From Demequinaceae bacterium (GTDB lineage Bacteria > Actinomycetota > Actinomycetes > Actinomycetales > Demequinaceae), in assembly GCA_011524475.1 (NCBI GenBank), contig WTKG01000096.1, positions 1 through 7,250 of the forward strand: 7,250 nucleotides of DNA, read 5' to 3'. The notes under the pieces were generated by a model. That model did no database searches. It was not told the DNA's origin and was given only the letters and a program-made list of their open reading frames with translations. Position 1 is the first letter of the stretch. Every line of letters starts with the position of its first letter. A program made the translations under genes and the position numbers. Shown here one piece after another: positions 1-7,197 of the stretch.

Positions 1-356
1 GTACCTCGACGTCTGCTGCCGCACCGGCATCGGTTGCTGCGCAGCCTCGCACTTTTTCCGCCGATGAATTGGCCCAGGCCTCTACGGTCATTGGCCGTAA
101 AGTACGCATGAACGATCTTCGTCTGGTGGAGGGCATCGGCCCCAAGATCGAGGGCTTGATGAACAAGGATGGGATCCGCACCTGGCACGGACTTGCCTCT
201 GCTCCCACCGACCGCTTGCAGTCCATTCTTGATGCTGCTGGCCCACGTTTCCGGATGCACGACCCCGGCACATGGTCACGTCAGTCCGCTTTGCTTGCAG
301 ACGGTAAGTGGGCAGAGTTCAAGAAGCTCACCGACGAACTTGATGGGGGCAAGTGA
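1..356 (+). CDS. Helix-hairpin-helix domain protein, 5'-truncated
   Basis: Reading frame 3 is open from the left edge to the TGA at 354-356, so this is the last 117 codons of a longer gene. The visible part begins with an Ala/Pro/Ser-rich linker (about residues 1-20), followed by a compact C-terminal domain carrying LVEGIGPKIEGLMNKDGI. That is the helix-hairpin-helix signature of a family annotated as predicted flap-endonuclease-like or H3TH DNA-binding proteins (COG3743-like). The family's biochemical role is poorly established, so DNA binding is an inference from the fold and nuclease activity is not supported. In-frame starts exist at TTG 69 and ATG 108, but the protein-like linker upstream argues for a start outside the window. 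The gene overlaps the acetyltransferase gene by four bases (GTGA), suggesting translational coupling. Confidence 0.8.
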   Translation, partial: TSTSAAAPASVAAQPRTFSADELAQASTVIGRKVRMNDLRLVEGIGPKIEGLMNKDGIRTWHGLASAPTDRLQSILDAAGPRFRMHDPGTWSRQSALLADGKWAEFKKLTDELDGGK

Positions 357-883
357 CCTCGATTCTTCAGGTCACTCCCGACCAGACGAGTCGACTCGCC
401 GAGATCGGGGAACTTACTGCGCTCGCGTACCTTGCGGATGGGCTGGTAGATCCAGCCCATCCGTATGTACCCGAACTAAAAGACGCCGCGGCACGTGCAC
501 AGCACGCCATTTTGTTGATGATGACCGAAGGCGCAGACGGTCAGGGCACCGTATTAGGCACCATCACTGTGGTTGCTGCGGGCACACAATTTTCTGAACT
601 CGCGCAGGAAGGCGAGTTCGAACTTCGCATGCTTGCGGTGTCTCCCCTTGCCAGAGGTAAGGGCGTGGGACGAACTCTCGCGACTGCAGCGATTGAACGT
701 GCCCGCCAGGAGGGGGCTTCTCGGATTGTCCTCAGTACGATGGAAAACATGACTATCGCCCACGGACTATACGAACGTCTTGGTTTTGTTCGCGAGGAGT
801 CCCGGGACTGGACGGTGTCCGCCCATGAGGAACCACACGCCGCAGTCCGCCTGCTCGCTTTCACGCGTGACGCCTCTGTATGA
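353..883 (+). CDS. GNAT family N-acetyltransferase
   Basis: This complete 176-residue protein has the size of a single-domain GNAT enzyme, which transfers acetyl from acetyl-CoA to an amine. Motif A is clear: strand LRMLAVSPLARGKGVGRTLA at residues 91-110, with the RGKGVG pyrophosphate-binding loop at 101-106. Motif B follows as GLYERLGFVREES at 138-150, where the Tyr (Y140) sits at the usual general-acid position. The N-terminal half (about 10-50) resembles GNAT helices 1-2 but is too divergent to indicate a substrate. The GTG start at 353 overlaps the upstream stop and has only a G-run (345-349) close by as a ribosome site, so coupling is likely. No ribosomal protein or toxin-antitoxin partner is seen nearby. 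The family call is firm; the substrate is unknown. Confidence 0.93.
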   Translation: MTSILQVTPDQTSRLAEIGELTALAYLADGLVDPAHPYVPELKDAAARAQHAILLMMTEGADGQGTVLGTITVVAAGTQFSELAQEGEFELRMLAVSPLARGKGVGRTLATAAIERARQEGASRIVLSTMENMTIAHGLYERLGFVREESRDWTVSAHEEPHAAVRLLAFTRDASV

Positions 884-916
884 CACAACGCCGACGGTCG
901 TGGCGCATCTGCTCAG

Positions 917-922
917 TACAGT
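917..922 (+). promoter_or_regulatory. Possible -10 element for gatCAB
   Basis: TACAGT in the 87-base gap between the acetyltransferase stop and gatC matches the actinobacterial TAnnnT -10 pattern. No good -35 hexamer lies 16-18 bases upstream. Initiation about seven bases downstream would put the transcript start near 929-932. This is inferred from pattern only. Confidence 0.35.
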
Positions 923-931
923 CTCAACGCC

Positions 932-961
932 ATGCCGCCTCTAGCGCGGCCGGGCCAGTAG
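932..961 (+). CDS. Possible leader peptide ORF, MPPLARPGQ
   Basis: ATG at 932 opens a nine-codon frame ending at TAG 959-961, ten bases before the gatC start codon. It begins about ten bases after the candidate -10 element, so it could be translated from a leaderless or nearly leaderless transcript. Its last sense codon is a Gln codon (CAG). A 5-bp inverted repeat (GCCGC 934-938 and GCGGC 946-950, loop 7) lies inside it. gatC itself has only a weak ribosome site (GAG at 961-963) that overlaps the stop of this frame, which would fit translational coupling. An ORF this short can easily occur by chance, and no homology can be claimed. Confidence 0.2.
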   Translation: MPPLARPGQ

Positions 962-970
962 AGTTGCATC

Positions 971-1270
971 ATGCCTTCTTTGGACCGTGACGAAGTTGCC
1001 CGTGTGGCTGCCCTCGCTCGTATTGACCTTTCTGAATCTGAACGCGACCGGCTGTCTGGACAGTTGAGCGCGATCGTAGAAGCAGTGGCCAAGGTTTCTG
1101 AGGTGGCGGGCAACGATGTGCCTGCAACGTCTCATCCCATTCCGATGAGTAACGTGCACCGCACTGATGAGATACAGCCTTCCCTCACGCAGGAGCAGGC
1201 TTTGGCTGGTGCTCCTCAAAAAGAGGACGGCCGCTTTACCGTGCCGCAGATTCTGGGAGAAGAAGCATGA
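971..1270 (+). CDS. gatC: Asp-tRNA(Asn)/Glu-tRNA(Gln) amidotransferase subunit C
   Basis: GatC is the small subunit that wraps around and stabilises the GatA-GatB interface of the cytoplasmic tRNA-dependent amidotransferase. It has no catalytic site. The 99-residue length is normal for the family. Family landmarks are visible: the N-terminal helix [16 protein letters not shown] (9-24), the central segment with Pro-His and NVHRTDE (61-67), and the C-terminal [19 protein letters not shown] (77-95), which matches the usual 'ALANAP...GFFxVPxVL' ending. ATG at 971 gives the conserved N-terminus directly. Its stop overlaps the gatA start (ATGA at 1267-1270), making it the first gene of a coupled gatCAB unit. 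Confidence 0.97.
   Translation: MPSLDRDEVARVAALARIDLSESERDRLSGQLSAIVEAVAKVSEVAGNDVPATSHPIPMSNVHRTDEIQPSLTQEQALAGAPQKEDGRFTVPQILGEEA
1255..1260 (+). promoter_or_regulatory. Ribosome binding site for gatA
   Basis: GGGAGA lies six bases before ATG 1267, inside the end of gatC. It supports the overlapping ATGA start over later in-frame starts. Confidence 0.6.
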
Positions 1271-2784
1271 CCCAAACGGTCAAAGCGTCGGGGGTAGTGA
1301 CGTCCACCGCGACAGAGATGGCGGCGGATCTTGCCTCGGGTGAGCGGACTTCTGTCGAGATAACGCAAGCGCACCTCGATCGCATCCACGAGGTAGACAC
1401 AGACGTGCATGCCTTCTTGTACGTGAACGACGAAGAAGCGCTGGAAACTGCGGCCAGTGTGGATGAAGACCGCGCCGCCGGCAAAGATCTTCCCGCTCTG
1501 GCAGGTGTTCCCATTGCGCTGAAGGATGTAATGGTCACCCGTGGCATGCCCACCACCGCAGGTTCTCGCATTCTTGAAAAGTGGATACCGCAGTACGACG
1601 CCACCGCTGTCCGGCGAGTACGAGATGCCCGCATGCCCATTCTTGGCAAGACCAATATGGACGAATTCGCGATGGGCTCTTCAACAGAACATTCGGGTTA
1701 TGGCACGACCCATAATCCTTGGGATCTCGATCGCATTCCGGGAGGGTCTGGTGGTGGTTCCGCGGCATCTTTGGCGGCCTTTGAGGCCCCTTTGGCAGTG
1801 GGCTCCGACACGGGAGGCTCTATTCGCCAACCAGCTTCGGTCACAGGCACCGTGGGAGTGAAACCCACCTACGGAGGCGTGAGCCGCTACGGAGTGATCG
1901 CGTTAGCGTCGTCCCTTGACCAGTTGGGTCCTTGTGGACGAACGGTAGAGGACGCAGCCATGCTTCACGAAGTGATCGGCGGGCATGACCCGGCGGACGC
2001 CACCAGTATTGACGCCCCTGTTCCCGGCGTTGTGGAGGCCGCGCGTCACGGGCGCGCGAACGGGGTGAAGGGCCTCACGATTGCCGTGGTGAAGGAACTG
2101 GGCGGTGAGGGATACCAAGACGGGGTACGTGATCGTTTCGAGGAAGGCGTGGAGGCTTTGCGTGCGGCGGGTGCCACCGTCACCGAAGTGTCGTGCCCCA
2201 GTTTTGAGTATGCGCTCGCGGCTTACTATCTGATTCTTCCGAGCGAAGCGTCGTCCAACTTGGCAAAGTTTGATGCGGTGCGATTTGGCATGCGGATAGA
2301 GAAAGAGACCGTAGAGAAGACCATGTCCGCCACCCGCGCAGCAGGTTTTGGAGACGAAGTGAAGCGCCGCATCATTCTGGGCACCTATGCCTTGAGTGCG
2401 GGGTACTACGACGCTTATTACGGTTCCGCCCAAAAGGTGCGTACGTTGATTCAACGCGATTTTGCTGACGCTTTTGCCAAGGCAGATGTGCTGGTGTCGC
2501 CTACGTGCCCCACGACTCCGTTCCGTATCGGAGAAAAGTTGGAAGATCCGTTGAGTATGTATTTGCAGGACATCGCGACCATTCCGGCAAACCTTGCAGG
2601 AATTCCAGGCATGTCGCTTCCCTCGGGCTTGGCTGGAGAAGAAAACCTCCCTGCCGGGTTTCAAATCCTTGCGCCCGCTCACGAAGATGCGCGCCTCTAC
2701 CGAGTGGGGGCTGCACTCGAAGCGGCGCTCGCATCCGCCGGTCAGGTTCCTCTGACGCGCCACCTTGCGGGAGCAGAATCATGA
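1267..2784 (+). CDS. gatA: Asp-tRNA(Asn)/Glu-tRNA(Gln) amidotransferase subunit A
   Basis: GatA is the amidase subunit. It hydrolyses glutamine (or asparagine) and sends ammonia through a channel to GatB for amidation of mischarged Glu-tRNA(Gln) and/or Asp-tRNA(Asn). The 505-residue protein is an amidase-signature enzyme. The Ser-cisSer-Lys triad can be placed as K86 (in VPIALKDVM), S161 (in GGSGGGSAA) and S185 (in [12 protein letters not shown]). Their spacings of 75 and 24 residues match those I recall for Staphylococcus aureus GatA (K79, S154, S178). The conserved [21 protein letters not shown] (197-217, interrupted here by no gap) follows. The end of the protein contains the usual PAGFQILAP segment. 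Start at ATG 1267 overlaps gatC; the stop overlaps gatB. The protein appears complete and functional. Presence of gatCAB implies the cell lacks GlnRS and/or AsnRS, as in many actinobacteria. Confidence 0.98.
   Translation: MTQTVKASGVVTSTATEMAADLASGERTSVEITQAHLDRIHEVDTDVHAFLYVNDEEALETAASVDEDRAAGKDLPALAGVPIALKDVMVTRGMPTTAGSRILEKWIPQYDATAVRRVRDARMPILGKTNMDEFAMGSSTEHSGYGTTHNPWDLDRIPGGSGGGSAASLAAFEAPLAVGSDTGGSIRQPASVTGTVGVKPTYGGVSRYGVIALASSLDQLGPCGRTVEDAAMLHEVIGGHDPADATSIDAPVPGVVEAARHGRANGVKGLTIAVVKELGGEGYQDGVRDRFEEGVEALRAAGATVTEVSCPSFEYALAAYYLILPSEASSNLAKFDAVRFGMRIEKETVEKTMSATRAAGFGDEVKRRIILGTYALSAGYYDAYYGSAQKVRTLIQRDFADAFAKADVLVSPTCPTTPFRIGEKLEDPLSMYLQDIATIPANLAGIPGMSLPSGLAGEENLPAGFQILAPAHEDARLYRVGAALEAALASAGQVPLTRHLAGAES
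2769..2773 (+). promoter_or_regulatory. Ribosome binding site that fixes the gatB start
   Basis: GGGAG lies seven bases before ATG 2781, within the last codons of gatA. The gatB frame is open much further upstream, back to 2505. This site, together with the ATGA overlap, identifies 2781 as the start. Confidence 0.65.
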
Positions 2785-4286
2785 CGTATACATACGAGCA
2801 AGCGGTCATAGAGTTTGATCCGGTGATGGGTATCGAAGTGCACGTGGAACTTAACACCGCGACAAAGATGTTTTGTGGGTGTGCGAATGAATTTGGCGCT
2901 GAACCCAATACTCGGGTCTGCCCCGTGTGTTTGGGTCTGCCGGGGTCTATGCCTGTGCCTAATGAGAAGGCAATTGAGTCTGCGATTCGGCTGGGGTTGG
3001 CACTCGGATGCAAGGTGCGCGACTCCTCACGCTTTGCCCGCAAAAACTACTTCTATCCCGATCTCGCCAAGAACTACCAGATCTCGCAGTACGACGAGCC
3101 CACTAACTACGACGGTGAGCTTGAAGTAGTGCTGAATGACGGTTCCTCGGTGATGATTGGGATTGAGCGCGCACACATGGAGGAAGACGCGGGCAAGAAC
3201 ACTCACGTAGGTGGTACGGGAGGGATTCAGGGTTCTGACTACTCCCTCGTCGATTACAACCGTGGCGGCGTGCCGTTGGTAGAGATCGTGACGAAGCCCA
3301 TTGAAGGGATGGGCGAGCGTGCGGCCGAGGTGGCGCGTGCATACGTCGCCACGATTCGGGACATGGTGCGAGCGTTGGGAATCTCTGACGGACGCATGGA
3401 ACAAGGGTCGGTGCGTGCAGATATCAATTTGTCGCTGCGTCCACGTGCGGAAGACCAGGCTTCGGTGCCATTTGGCAAACGCTCGGAAACCAAGAACGTG
3501 AACTCTCTGCGTGCGATAGAGGCTGCTATCCATTACGAGGCTGCTCGTCAGGCGGAATTATTGGCAGCAGGTGAGGCAGTGGTGCAAGAAACCCGCCACT
3601 GGCATGAAGACACTAAGTCCACCACGTCGGGGCGCTCGAAAGAGGAGGCGGAAGATTACCGCTACTTCCCGGAGCCAGACATGCTTCCTGTCGAACCGGA
3701 CCCGGCATGGGTAGAAGAACTGCGCGCCACTATTCCGGAGCACCCCGCTAAGCGTCGGGCGCGGCTCCAAGACGAGTGGGGTTTCACAGATTTAGAGATG
3801 CGTGATGTGGTGAACGCGGACGCGGTCGCATTGATCGAGAGCACTATTGCTGAAGGCGCGTCCTCCCAGGGTGCGCGAAAGTGGTGGATGGGAGAGCTTG
3901 CCCGCATCGCTAACGAACGCCAATCAACCCTCGAAGAGCTTGAGGTGACGCCAGCAGATGTCGCGGAACTCGAGAGCCTCATAGACGCCGGAACCATCAA
4001 TGACACCTTGGCACGCCAAGCTCTCGCGGGCGCTCTCGCGGGAGAAGGGTCGCCCGCCAGTGTGGTGAAGAGCCGCGGACTAGAAGTGGTGAGTGACGAT
4101 TCTGCTCTGGAAGACGCAGTCGATACTGCGCTTGCCGCCCAACCAGACGTACTCCAAAAAATTCAAGACGGCAAAGTCCAGGCGGCGGGAGCCATTGTGG
4201 GCGCGGTGATGAAAGCTACGCGGGGGCAAGCAGATGCCGGTCGAGTCCGAGAGATTATCCTTGCGCGCGCAGGAGTAGAAGGCTAA
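2781..4286 (+). CDS. gatB: Asp-tRNA(Asn)/Glu-tRNA(Gln) amidotransferase subunit B
   Basis: GatB binds the mischarged tRNA, phosphorylates its acyl side chain with ATP and completes the amidation with ammonia from GatA. The 501-residue length is normal. The cradle domain carries MGIEVHVEL (16-24), with E19 and H21 at the expected metal-site positions, and a zinc motif C32-x-C34 ... C47-x-x-C50. It also has [14 protein letters not shown] (92-105), [12 protein letters not shown] (128-139) and the family signature [13 protein letters not shown] (156-168). Further on are ETKNVNS and [13 protein letters not shown] with [13 protein letters not shown]. The last roughly 150 residues are the helical and YqeY-like tRNA-binding tail, ending in the typical [23 protein letters not shown] 2781 is chosen because it overlaps the gatA stop and has a ribosome site. 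The longer open frame upstream lies inside gatA and lacks family similarity. Confidence 0.98.
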   Translation: MTYTYEQAVIEFDPVMGIEVHVELNTATKMFCGCANEFGAEPNTRVCPVCLGLPGSMPVPNEKAIESAIRLGLALGCKVRDSSRFARKNYFYPDLAKNYQISQYDEPTNYDGELEVVLNDGSSVMIGIERAHMEEDAGKNTHVGGTGGIQGSDYSLVDYNRGGVPLVEIVTKPIEGMGERAAEVARAYVATIRDMVRALGISDGRMEQGSVRADINLSLRPRAEDQASVPFGKRSETKNVNSLRAIEAAIHYEAARQAELLAAGEAVVQETRHWHEDTKSTTSGRSKEEAEDYRYFPEPDMLPVEPDPAWVEELRATIPEHPAKRRARLQDEWGFTDLEMRDVVNADAVALIESTIAEGASSQGARKWWMGELARIANERQSTLEELEVTPADVAELESLIDAGTINDTLARQALAGALAGEGSPASVVKSRGLEVVSDDSALEDAVDTALAAQPDVLQKIQDGKVQAAGAIVGAVMKATRGQADAGRVREIILARAGVEG

Positions 4287-4316
4287 CTGCGCCTTCGCTA
4301 GAAACGGTGACGGGGG

Positions 4317-4339
4317 TGCTCTCAGAGCATGGTCGTGCT
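4317..4339. promoter_or_regulatory. Operator-like palindrome with three TGCT/AGCA half-sites
   Basis: TGCTCTCAGAGCA (4317-4329) is a perfect 13-base palindrome around a single central base. A third half-site TGCT follows at 4336-4339. The half-sites start at 4317, 4326 and 4336, roughly one helical turn apart. The palindrome covers the -35 position of the candidate promoter at 4343-4348, where a bound repressor could block polymerase. The alternative reading is a small 5-bp hairpin with a TCA loop after gatB. It has no T-run and would be a poor terminator. Confidence 0.35.
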
Positions 4340-4348
4340 TGCTACAGT
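4340..4348 (+). promoter_or_regulatory. Extended -10 promoter element for the surface protein gene
   Basis: TGC-TACAGT combines a TGn extension (4340-4342) with a TAnnnT hexamer (4343-4348). Extended -10 promoters can work with a poor -35, and no good -35 is seen here. The expected transcript start is near 4355, giving an untranslated leader of about 40 bases before the gene at 4394. Confidence 0.45.
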
Positions 4349-4381
4349 TGCCGTGTGAACCTCTGTGAATAGCGGGGTCGT

Positions 4382-4387
4382 GGAAGG
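4382..4387 (+). promoter_or_regulatory. Ribosome binding site of the surface protein gene
   Basis: GGAAGG is the strongest Shine-Dalgarno match I noticed among the gene starts here. It is six bases from GTG 4394 and nine bases from ATG 4397. Both starts are acceptable and differ by one residue; ATG at nine bases is slightly the more usual choice. Confidence 0.7.
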
Positions 4388-4393
4388 TTATTT

Positions 4394-7138
4394 GTGATGA
4401 CTAGTGTGGCTTCGTGGCGACGTGTCGCTGTGGTTGCGGCGTTTGCGGTGAGTGCTGTCGTGCTGGCCGTGCTCGTCCAGGCGCCTCCGGCACGTGCACT
4501 GACCGTGGTGAATGTCGCGAATGAAACCGAATTTCGGGCTGCTCTGGCTTATTTCAATACGGAAGTGCCGACTGGCCCCTACCAAATCAACATCACCTCC
4601 AACTTTACGATTTCCACTACCACGGATCCCGAATACCGGGCAGACATAGACCTCACGATTGTCGGCAACGACTTCACAGTGTCTGCCGCTAATCCGGGTG
4701 TGAGATTCCTGGATGCTCGCACCGGCAATGACGCGACATTGAGAATCGAAGACCTGACAGTGTCGGGTTTCACGCATTCTGTAGCGAGCCCCACGGCCAT
4801 CATTAACGGTGGAGCCTTGTATTCGGTTGACTACAACGTTCAGCTGGTGGGGACAACTTTCCGTGACAACGAGATCACCGTCACGACCGGGAGCGATTCC
4901 ACCGCACGTGGCGGTGCGATTTCGCTGCGCCGCGGATCACTCACGATTGAAGAATCTTCTTTTATTGACAACGCTGTTCGCACCACGAGTGATAGGGCTT
5001 TCTCTTTTGGCGGGGCGGTCTATGCACAAAACGCAGATGTAGACATCTCCACATCTGCCTTTGAAGGCAATGTTGCTGCCGGAACTGCAACGGTGCGAAG
5101 CAACGTGCGCGGAGGCGCCCTCGATCTTGTCGCAGGCGGCGCCGGTGGGGATACTACTATTACCGGCTCGCAATTCGAGGAGAACTCCGTCGCCGTCACC
5201 CTGTCCGGGACAGGAAACTTTGCCCAAGCCCGCGGTGGGGCTCTTGCCTCCACCGGGTCCGGAACTAGCGACATTCAAGAGACGAACTTTGTAGACAACA
5301 CCGCGCAAGTAGACAACTCGGCTACCGGCGGCCCCACTATGCGGGCGTATGGCGGTGCCTACTTCTCTAACTCTCGAACAGTCACGACAACAGATGTCGA
5401 TTTCCTGAGCAATGACGCAATCGGTTCCACTACCGAGGGTGGCCCGGTGCTTGTGAGGGGAGGCGCCGCCGCCATTCTTGGAGGTGAGGCAACCTTCACC
5501 TCAGGAGAAGTCACAGAGAACTCTGCCGAGGTTTCCAGCACGGGAGGGGCAACTCTTAATTCGAATCTCGACGCTTTGGGTGGTGCTTTCTATTTCGGTC
5601 GTGCCGCGACGATTCAAGGCGGCTACTCCTTCATTGAGAACACGGCACGTGTCACTCACGATGGAGGCCAGGCGAATATTGACGTCTGGGGAGGGGCTAT
5701 CACAGGGGCACTGGAGTCCGAAGTGTTGAATCTCTCTGATGCTGAGTTCACAGATAACGAGGCGCATCTTGATGCGGTGAGTGGAAGCAACCAAGTTCTG
5801 GGTAATTCCTACGGCGGTGCAGTGAGAGCAGACGATGGCCCACTTAATATTCAGAAGTCCACTTTTGACGGCAACACAGCCACAGTAATCACTGATGCGG
5901 CCGAAGATATCTCAGATCTGAACGATGAGAGAAGTCGCGCGCGTGCCTGGGGTGGCGCGGTGTACGCGAACACGGGAACCGTGACTGTCAACGAGGCATC
6001 TTTCACGTCTAACACCGCTGACGCTGATGCCTCCAGCACCCCGAACACCGTCGAGGCCATTGCGCGCGCCTTTGGTGGAGCTTTTTACGGTGGGGCTAGT
6101 GAGGTGACGTTCGGGAAAACACTTTTCGCGAACAACCTTGCTACCGCAGCTGCTGTGTCCACAGTGTCTAGTCGCACCCTTACGGAAGGGGGTGCGGTAC
6201 GGGCCAACAACCTGACATCTGTCACGAATGTCACTGTTACCGGTAACAAGGCGACAGCCACTGCTGGAGTGGACCAGCTGCTTTCGCGCGGGGGCGGAAT
6301 TGTGAGTCGTGCCGATACGTTTAAGGCGGAATATTCGACCTTTGTTGATAATGAGTCCACTAATGGCGCGCATGTGTTTGTCTCCGATGACTTCGAGCCG
6401 GAGGCGTCGGTGTTCTTTGGAGAGCTGGGCAGTGTTGGGTGCACAGTAGGTGGGTCCATCTCTTCGGCTGGGCACAACTTTGACGGCGATGGGACATGCA
6501 CGGATTCGTTTAGTGGCACAGGCGACTTCAATAGCTTGAGTGGCGCCATGCTCGGCCCGCTTCAAGACAACGGCGGTTTTTCTCATACCAGAGAGCCCCT
6601 GGAAGGCTCACCGCTTATTGATGTGATTGCGGACGCGGACTGCACGGTCACAGACAGCGATGACCAGCGAGGTGTGGAGCGCCCACTAGGTGTTGGCGAT
6701 ATGTGTGACATTGGAGCCGTCGAAGTTATTCCGGACATCAAGTTCGACATCACTGATATAGACACCGGGGAAGACATTACGTTCACAGTTTCGGGTGCCA
6801 CCTGCCTCGTAGACGGTTCTGAGGGGTGGTCGTCTGCAGGTAGCTACATCCCGGTTGCTCCTTCTTCGATCATCCTTCCCTATGGAGTCTTCGAGTATGA
6901 ATTGTGCGTGCCGTGGGACGGGGGGACTGTCACAGTGAAGATTGACGTACCCGCGCCGGTGACATCCGTATGGAAAGAAACCTCAGGAACATGGGCAGAG
7001 GTGACGGACGCCACGATTGTCGGCACCACCATCACGTTTGACCTCACTGACGGTGGGGCTTTTGACGATGACGGCACCGCAGATGGCATGATCTTGGACC
7101 CGGTTGCTCCGGCGATTACGTTGTCGCTGACGGGCTAG
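4394..7138 (+). CDS. Secreted beta-helix protein with Pmp-like GGA/FxxN repeats and choice-of-anchor Q and U modules
   Basis: This 914-residue protein is predicted to be exported. It starts with a Sec signal peptide: R9-R10, a hydrophobic core at 11-29 and an A-R-A cleavage site after A35. Residues 36-138 resemble the N-terminal cap of a right-handed parallel beta-helix. Residues 139-653 hold 14 repeats with a GGA motif followed about 17 residues later by FxxN, the hallmark of chlamydial polymorphic membrane protein repeats. Residues about 719-778 (GPLQDNGG, GSPLID, DQRGVERP, CDIGAVEV) match the choice-of-anchor Q module. The region about 780-903, ending in VWKETSG, TDGGAFDDDGTADGMILDP, resembles choice-of-anchor U. 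All six cysteines lie at 683-838. No LPXTG, C-terminal membrane segment or autotransporter barrel is present. A role in adhesion or glycan binding is possible but not shown. The gene is monocistronic as far as can be seen. GTG 4394 or ATG 4397 is the start. Confidence 0.9.
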   Translation: MMTSVASWRRVAVVAAFAVSAVVLAVLVQAPPARALTVVNVANETEFRAALAYFNTEVPTGPYQINITSNFTISTTTDPEYRADIDLTIVGNDFTVSAANPGVRFLDARTGNDATLRIEDLTVSGFTHSVASPTAIINGGALYSVDYNVQLVGTTFRDNEITVTTGSDSTARGGAISLRRGSLTIEESSFIDNAVRTTSDRAFSFGGAVYAQNADVDISTSAFEGNVAAGTATVRSNVRGGALDLVAGGAGGDTTITGSQFEENSVAVTLSGTGNFAQARGGALASTGSGTSDIQETNFVDNTAQVDNSATGGPTMRAYGGAYFSNSRTVTTTDVDFLSNDAIGSTTEGGPVLVRGGAAAILGGEATFTSGEVTENSAEVSSTGGATLNSNLDALGGAFYFGRAATIQGGYSFIENTARVTHDGGQANIDVWGGAITGALESEVLNLSDAEFTDNEAHLDAVSGSNQVLGNSYGGAVRADDGPLNIQKSTFDGNTATVITDAAEDISDLNDERSRARAWGGAVYANTGTVTVNEASFTSNTADADASSTPNTVEAIARAFGGAFYGGASEVTFGKTLFANNLATAAAVSTVSSRTLTEGGAVRANNLTSVTNVTVTGNKATATAGVDQLLSRGGGIVSRADTFKAEYSTFVDNESTNGAHVFVSDDFEPEASVFFGELGSVGCTVGGSISSAGHNFDGDGTCTDSFSGTGDFNSLSGAMLGPLQDNGGFSHTREPLEGSPLIDVIADADCTVTDSDDQRGVERPLGVGDMCDIGAVEVIPDIKFDITDIDTGEDITFTVSGATCLVDGSEGWSSAGSYIPVAPSSIILPYGVFEYELCVPWDGGTVTVKIDVPAPVTSVWKETSGTWAEVTDATIVGTTITFDLTDGGAFDDDGTADGMILDPVAPAITLSLTG
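4808..6352 (+). repeat. Fourteen protein-level GGA...FxxN beta-helix repeats
   Basis: GGA (GGG in the last) begins at residues 139, 173, 206, 240, 281, 320, 356, 396, 433, 474, 520, 561, 599 and 633. The partner FxxN begins at 156, 190, 223, 261, 299, 337, 373, 413, 452, 491, 537, 578, 615 and 650; residues 373 and 615 are Val instead of Phe. The GGA-to-F distance is exactly 17 in ten of the 14 units, and 16 to 21 in the rest. The whole unit varies from 33 to 46 residues because the stretch after FxxN differs in length. The DNA copies are well diverged, so this is an old repeat and not a recent tandem duplication. Confidence 0.9.
6548..7102 (+). other. C-terminal choice-of-anchor Q and U modules
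   Basis: This part of the surface protein gene encodes residues about 719-903. The first half follows the choice-of-anchor Q pattern (LGPLQDNGG, SPLID, DQRGVERP, CDIGAVE) and closes the beta-helix. The second half resembles choice-of-anchor U, with VWKE...TW, then TDGGAFDDDG and MILDP. In known families such modules usually precede an interchangeable surface anchor; here only about 11 residues follow. Boundaries are approximate, and the U assignment is less certain than Q. Confidence 0.7.
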
Positions 7139-7151
7139 CAGTTTCTCCGTG

Positions 7152-7178
7152 CCCTGGGGTGTGACCCTAGCGCCAGGG
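7152..7178. terminator. Possible terminator hairpin after the surface protein gene
   Basis: CCCTGG (7152-7157) pairs with CCAGGG (7173-7178), and an inner GGT/ACC pairing can extend the structure. It begins 14 bases after the stop codon. There is no T-run after it, so it would be a weak or L-shaped terminator of the kind common in high-GC Gram-positives. Confidence 0.35.
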
Positions 7179-7183
7179 AGCGT

Positions 7184-7191
7184 GCCACACT
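7184..7191 (+). promoter_or_regulatory. Possible -10 element for the gene at the right edge
   Basis: Near 7184-7191, CACACT (7186-7191) resembles TACACT. Transcription starting about seven bases later would coincide with GTG 7198, a leaderless arrangement common in actinobacteria. A 5-bp inverted repeat (7188-7192 and 7196-7200) overlaps it. This is weak, pattern-only evidence. Confidence 0.2.
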
Positions 7192-7197
7192 GGGGCA

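Noticed and set aside
169..597. Plus-strand frame of 142 codons spanning the HhH/GNAT junction
   Set aside because: It is out of frame with two genes that both show family motifs; its translation is Arg/Ser/Thr-rich low-complexity shadow.
1903..2763. Minus-strand open frame of 286 codons opposite gatA
   Set aside because: It lies entirely within the certain gatA gene, has no family motif, and its residue mix is that of a shadow frame.
2505..2780. Upstream extension of the gatB frame
   Set aside because: It runs inside gatA in another frame, has Cys/Arg/Ser-rich translation without GatB similarity, and ATG 2781 has both a ribosome site and the ATGA overlap.
4287..4316. Terminator after gatB
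   Set aside because: Only a 3-bp GCG/CGC stem is present near 4289-4300 with no T-run, so it is too weak to report.
4394..4430. Twin-arginine (Tat) signal in the surface protein
   Set aside because: R9-R10 occur, but the surrounding SWRRVAVV does not fit SRRxFLK well; a Sec signal explains the sequence better.
4808..6352. Recent DNA tandem duplication or CRISPR-like array
   Set aside because: The repeats are at the protein level with strongly diverged DNA and variable unit length; no identical direct repeats or spacers are seen.
5912..6586. Minus-strand open frame of 224 codons opposite the surface protein gene
   Set aside because: It is opposite a strongly supported coding frame and shows no recognisable domain or ribosome site.
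7100..7138. LPXTG or similar sorting signal at the end of the surface protein
   Set aside because: The ending VAPAITLSLTG has no LPXTG, hydrophobic span or basic tail.
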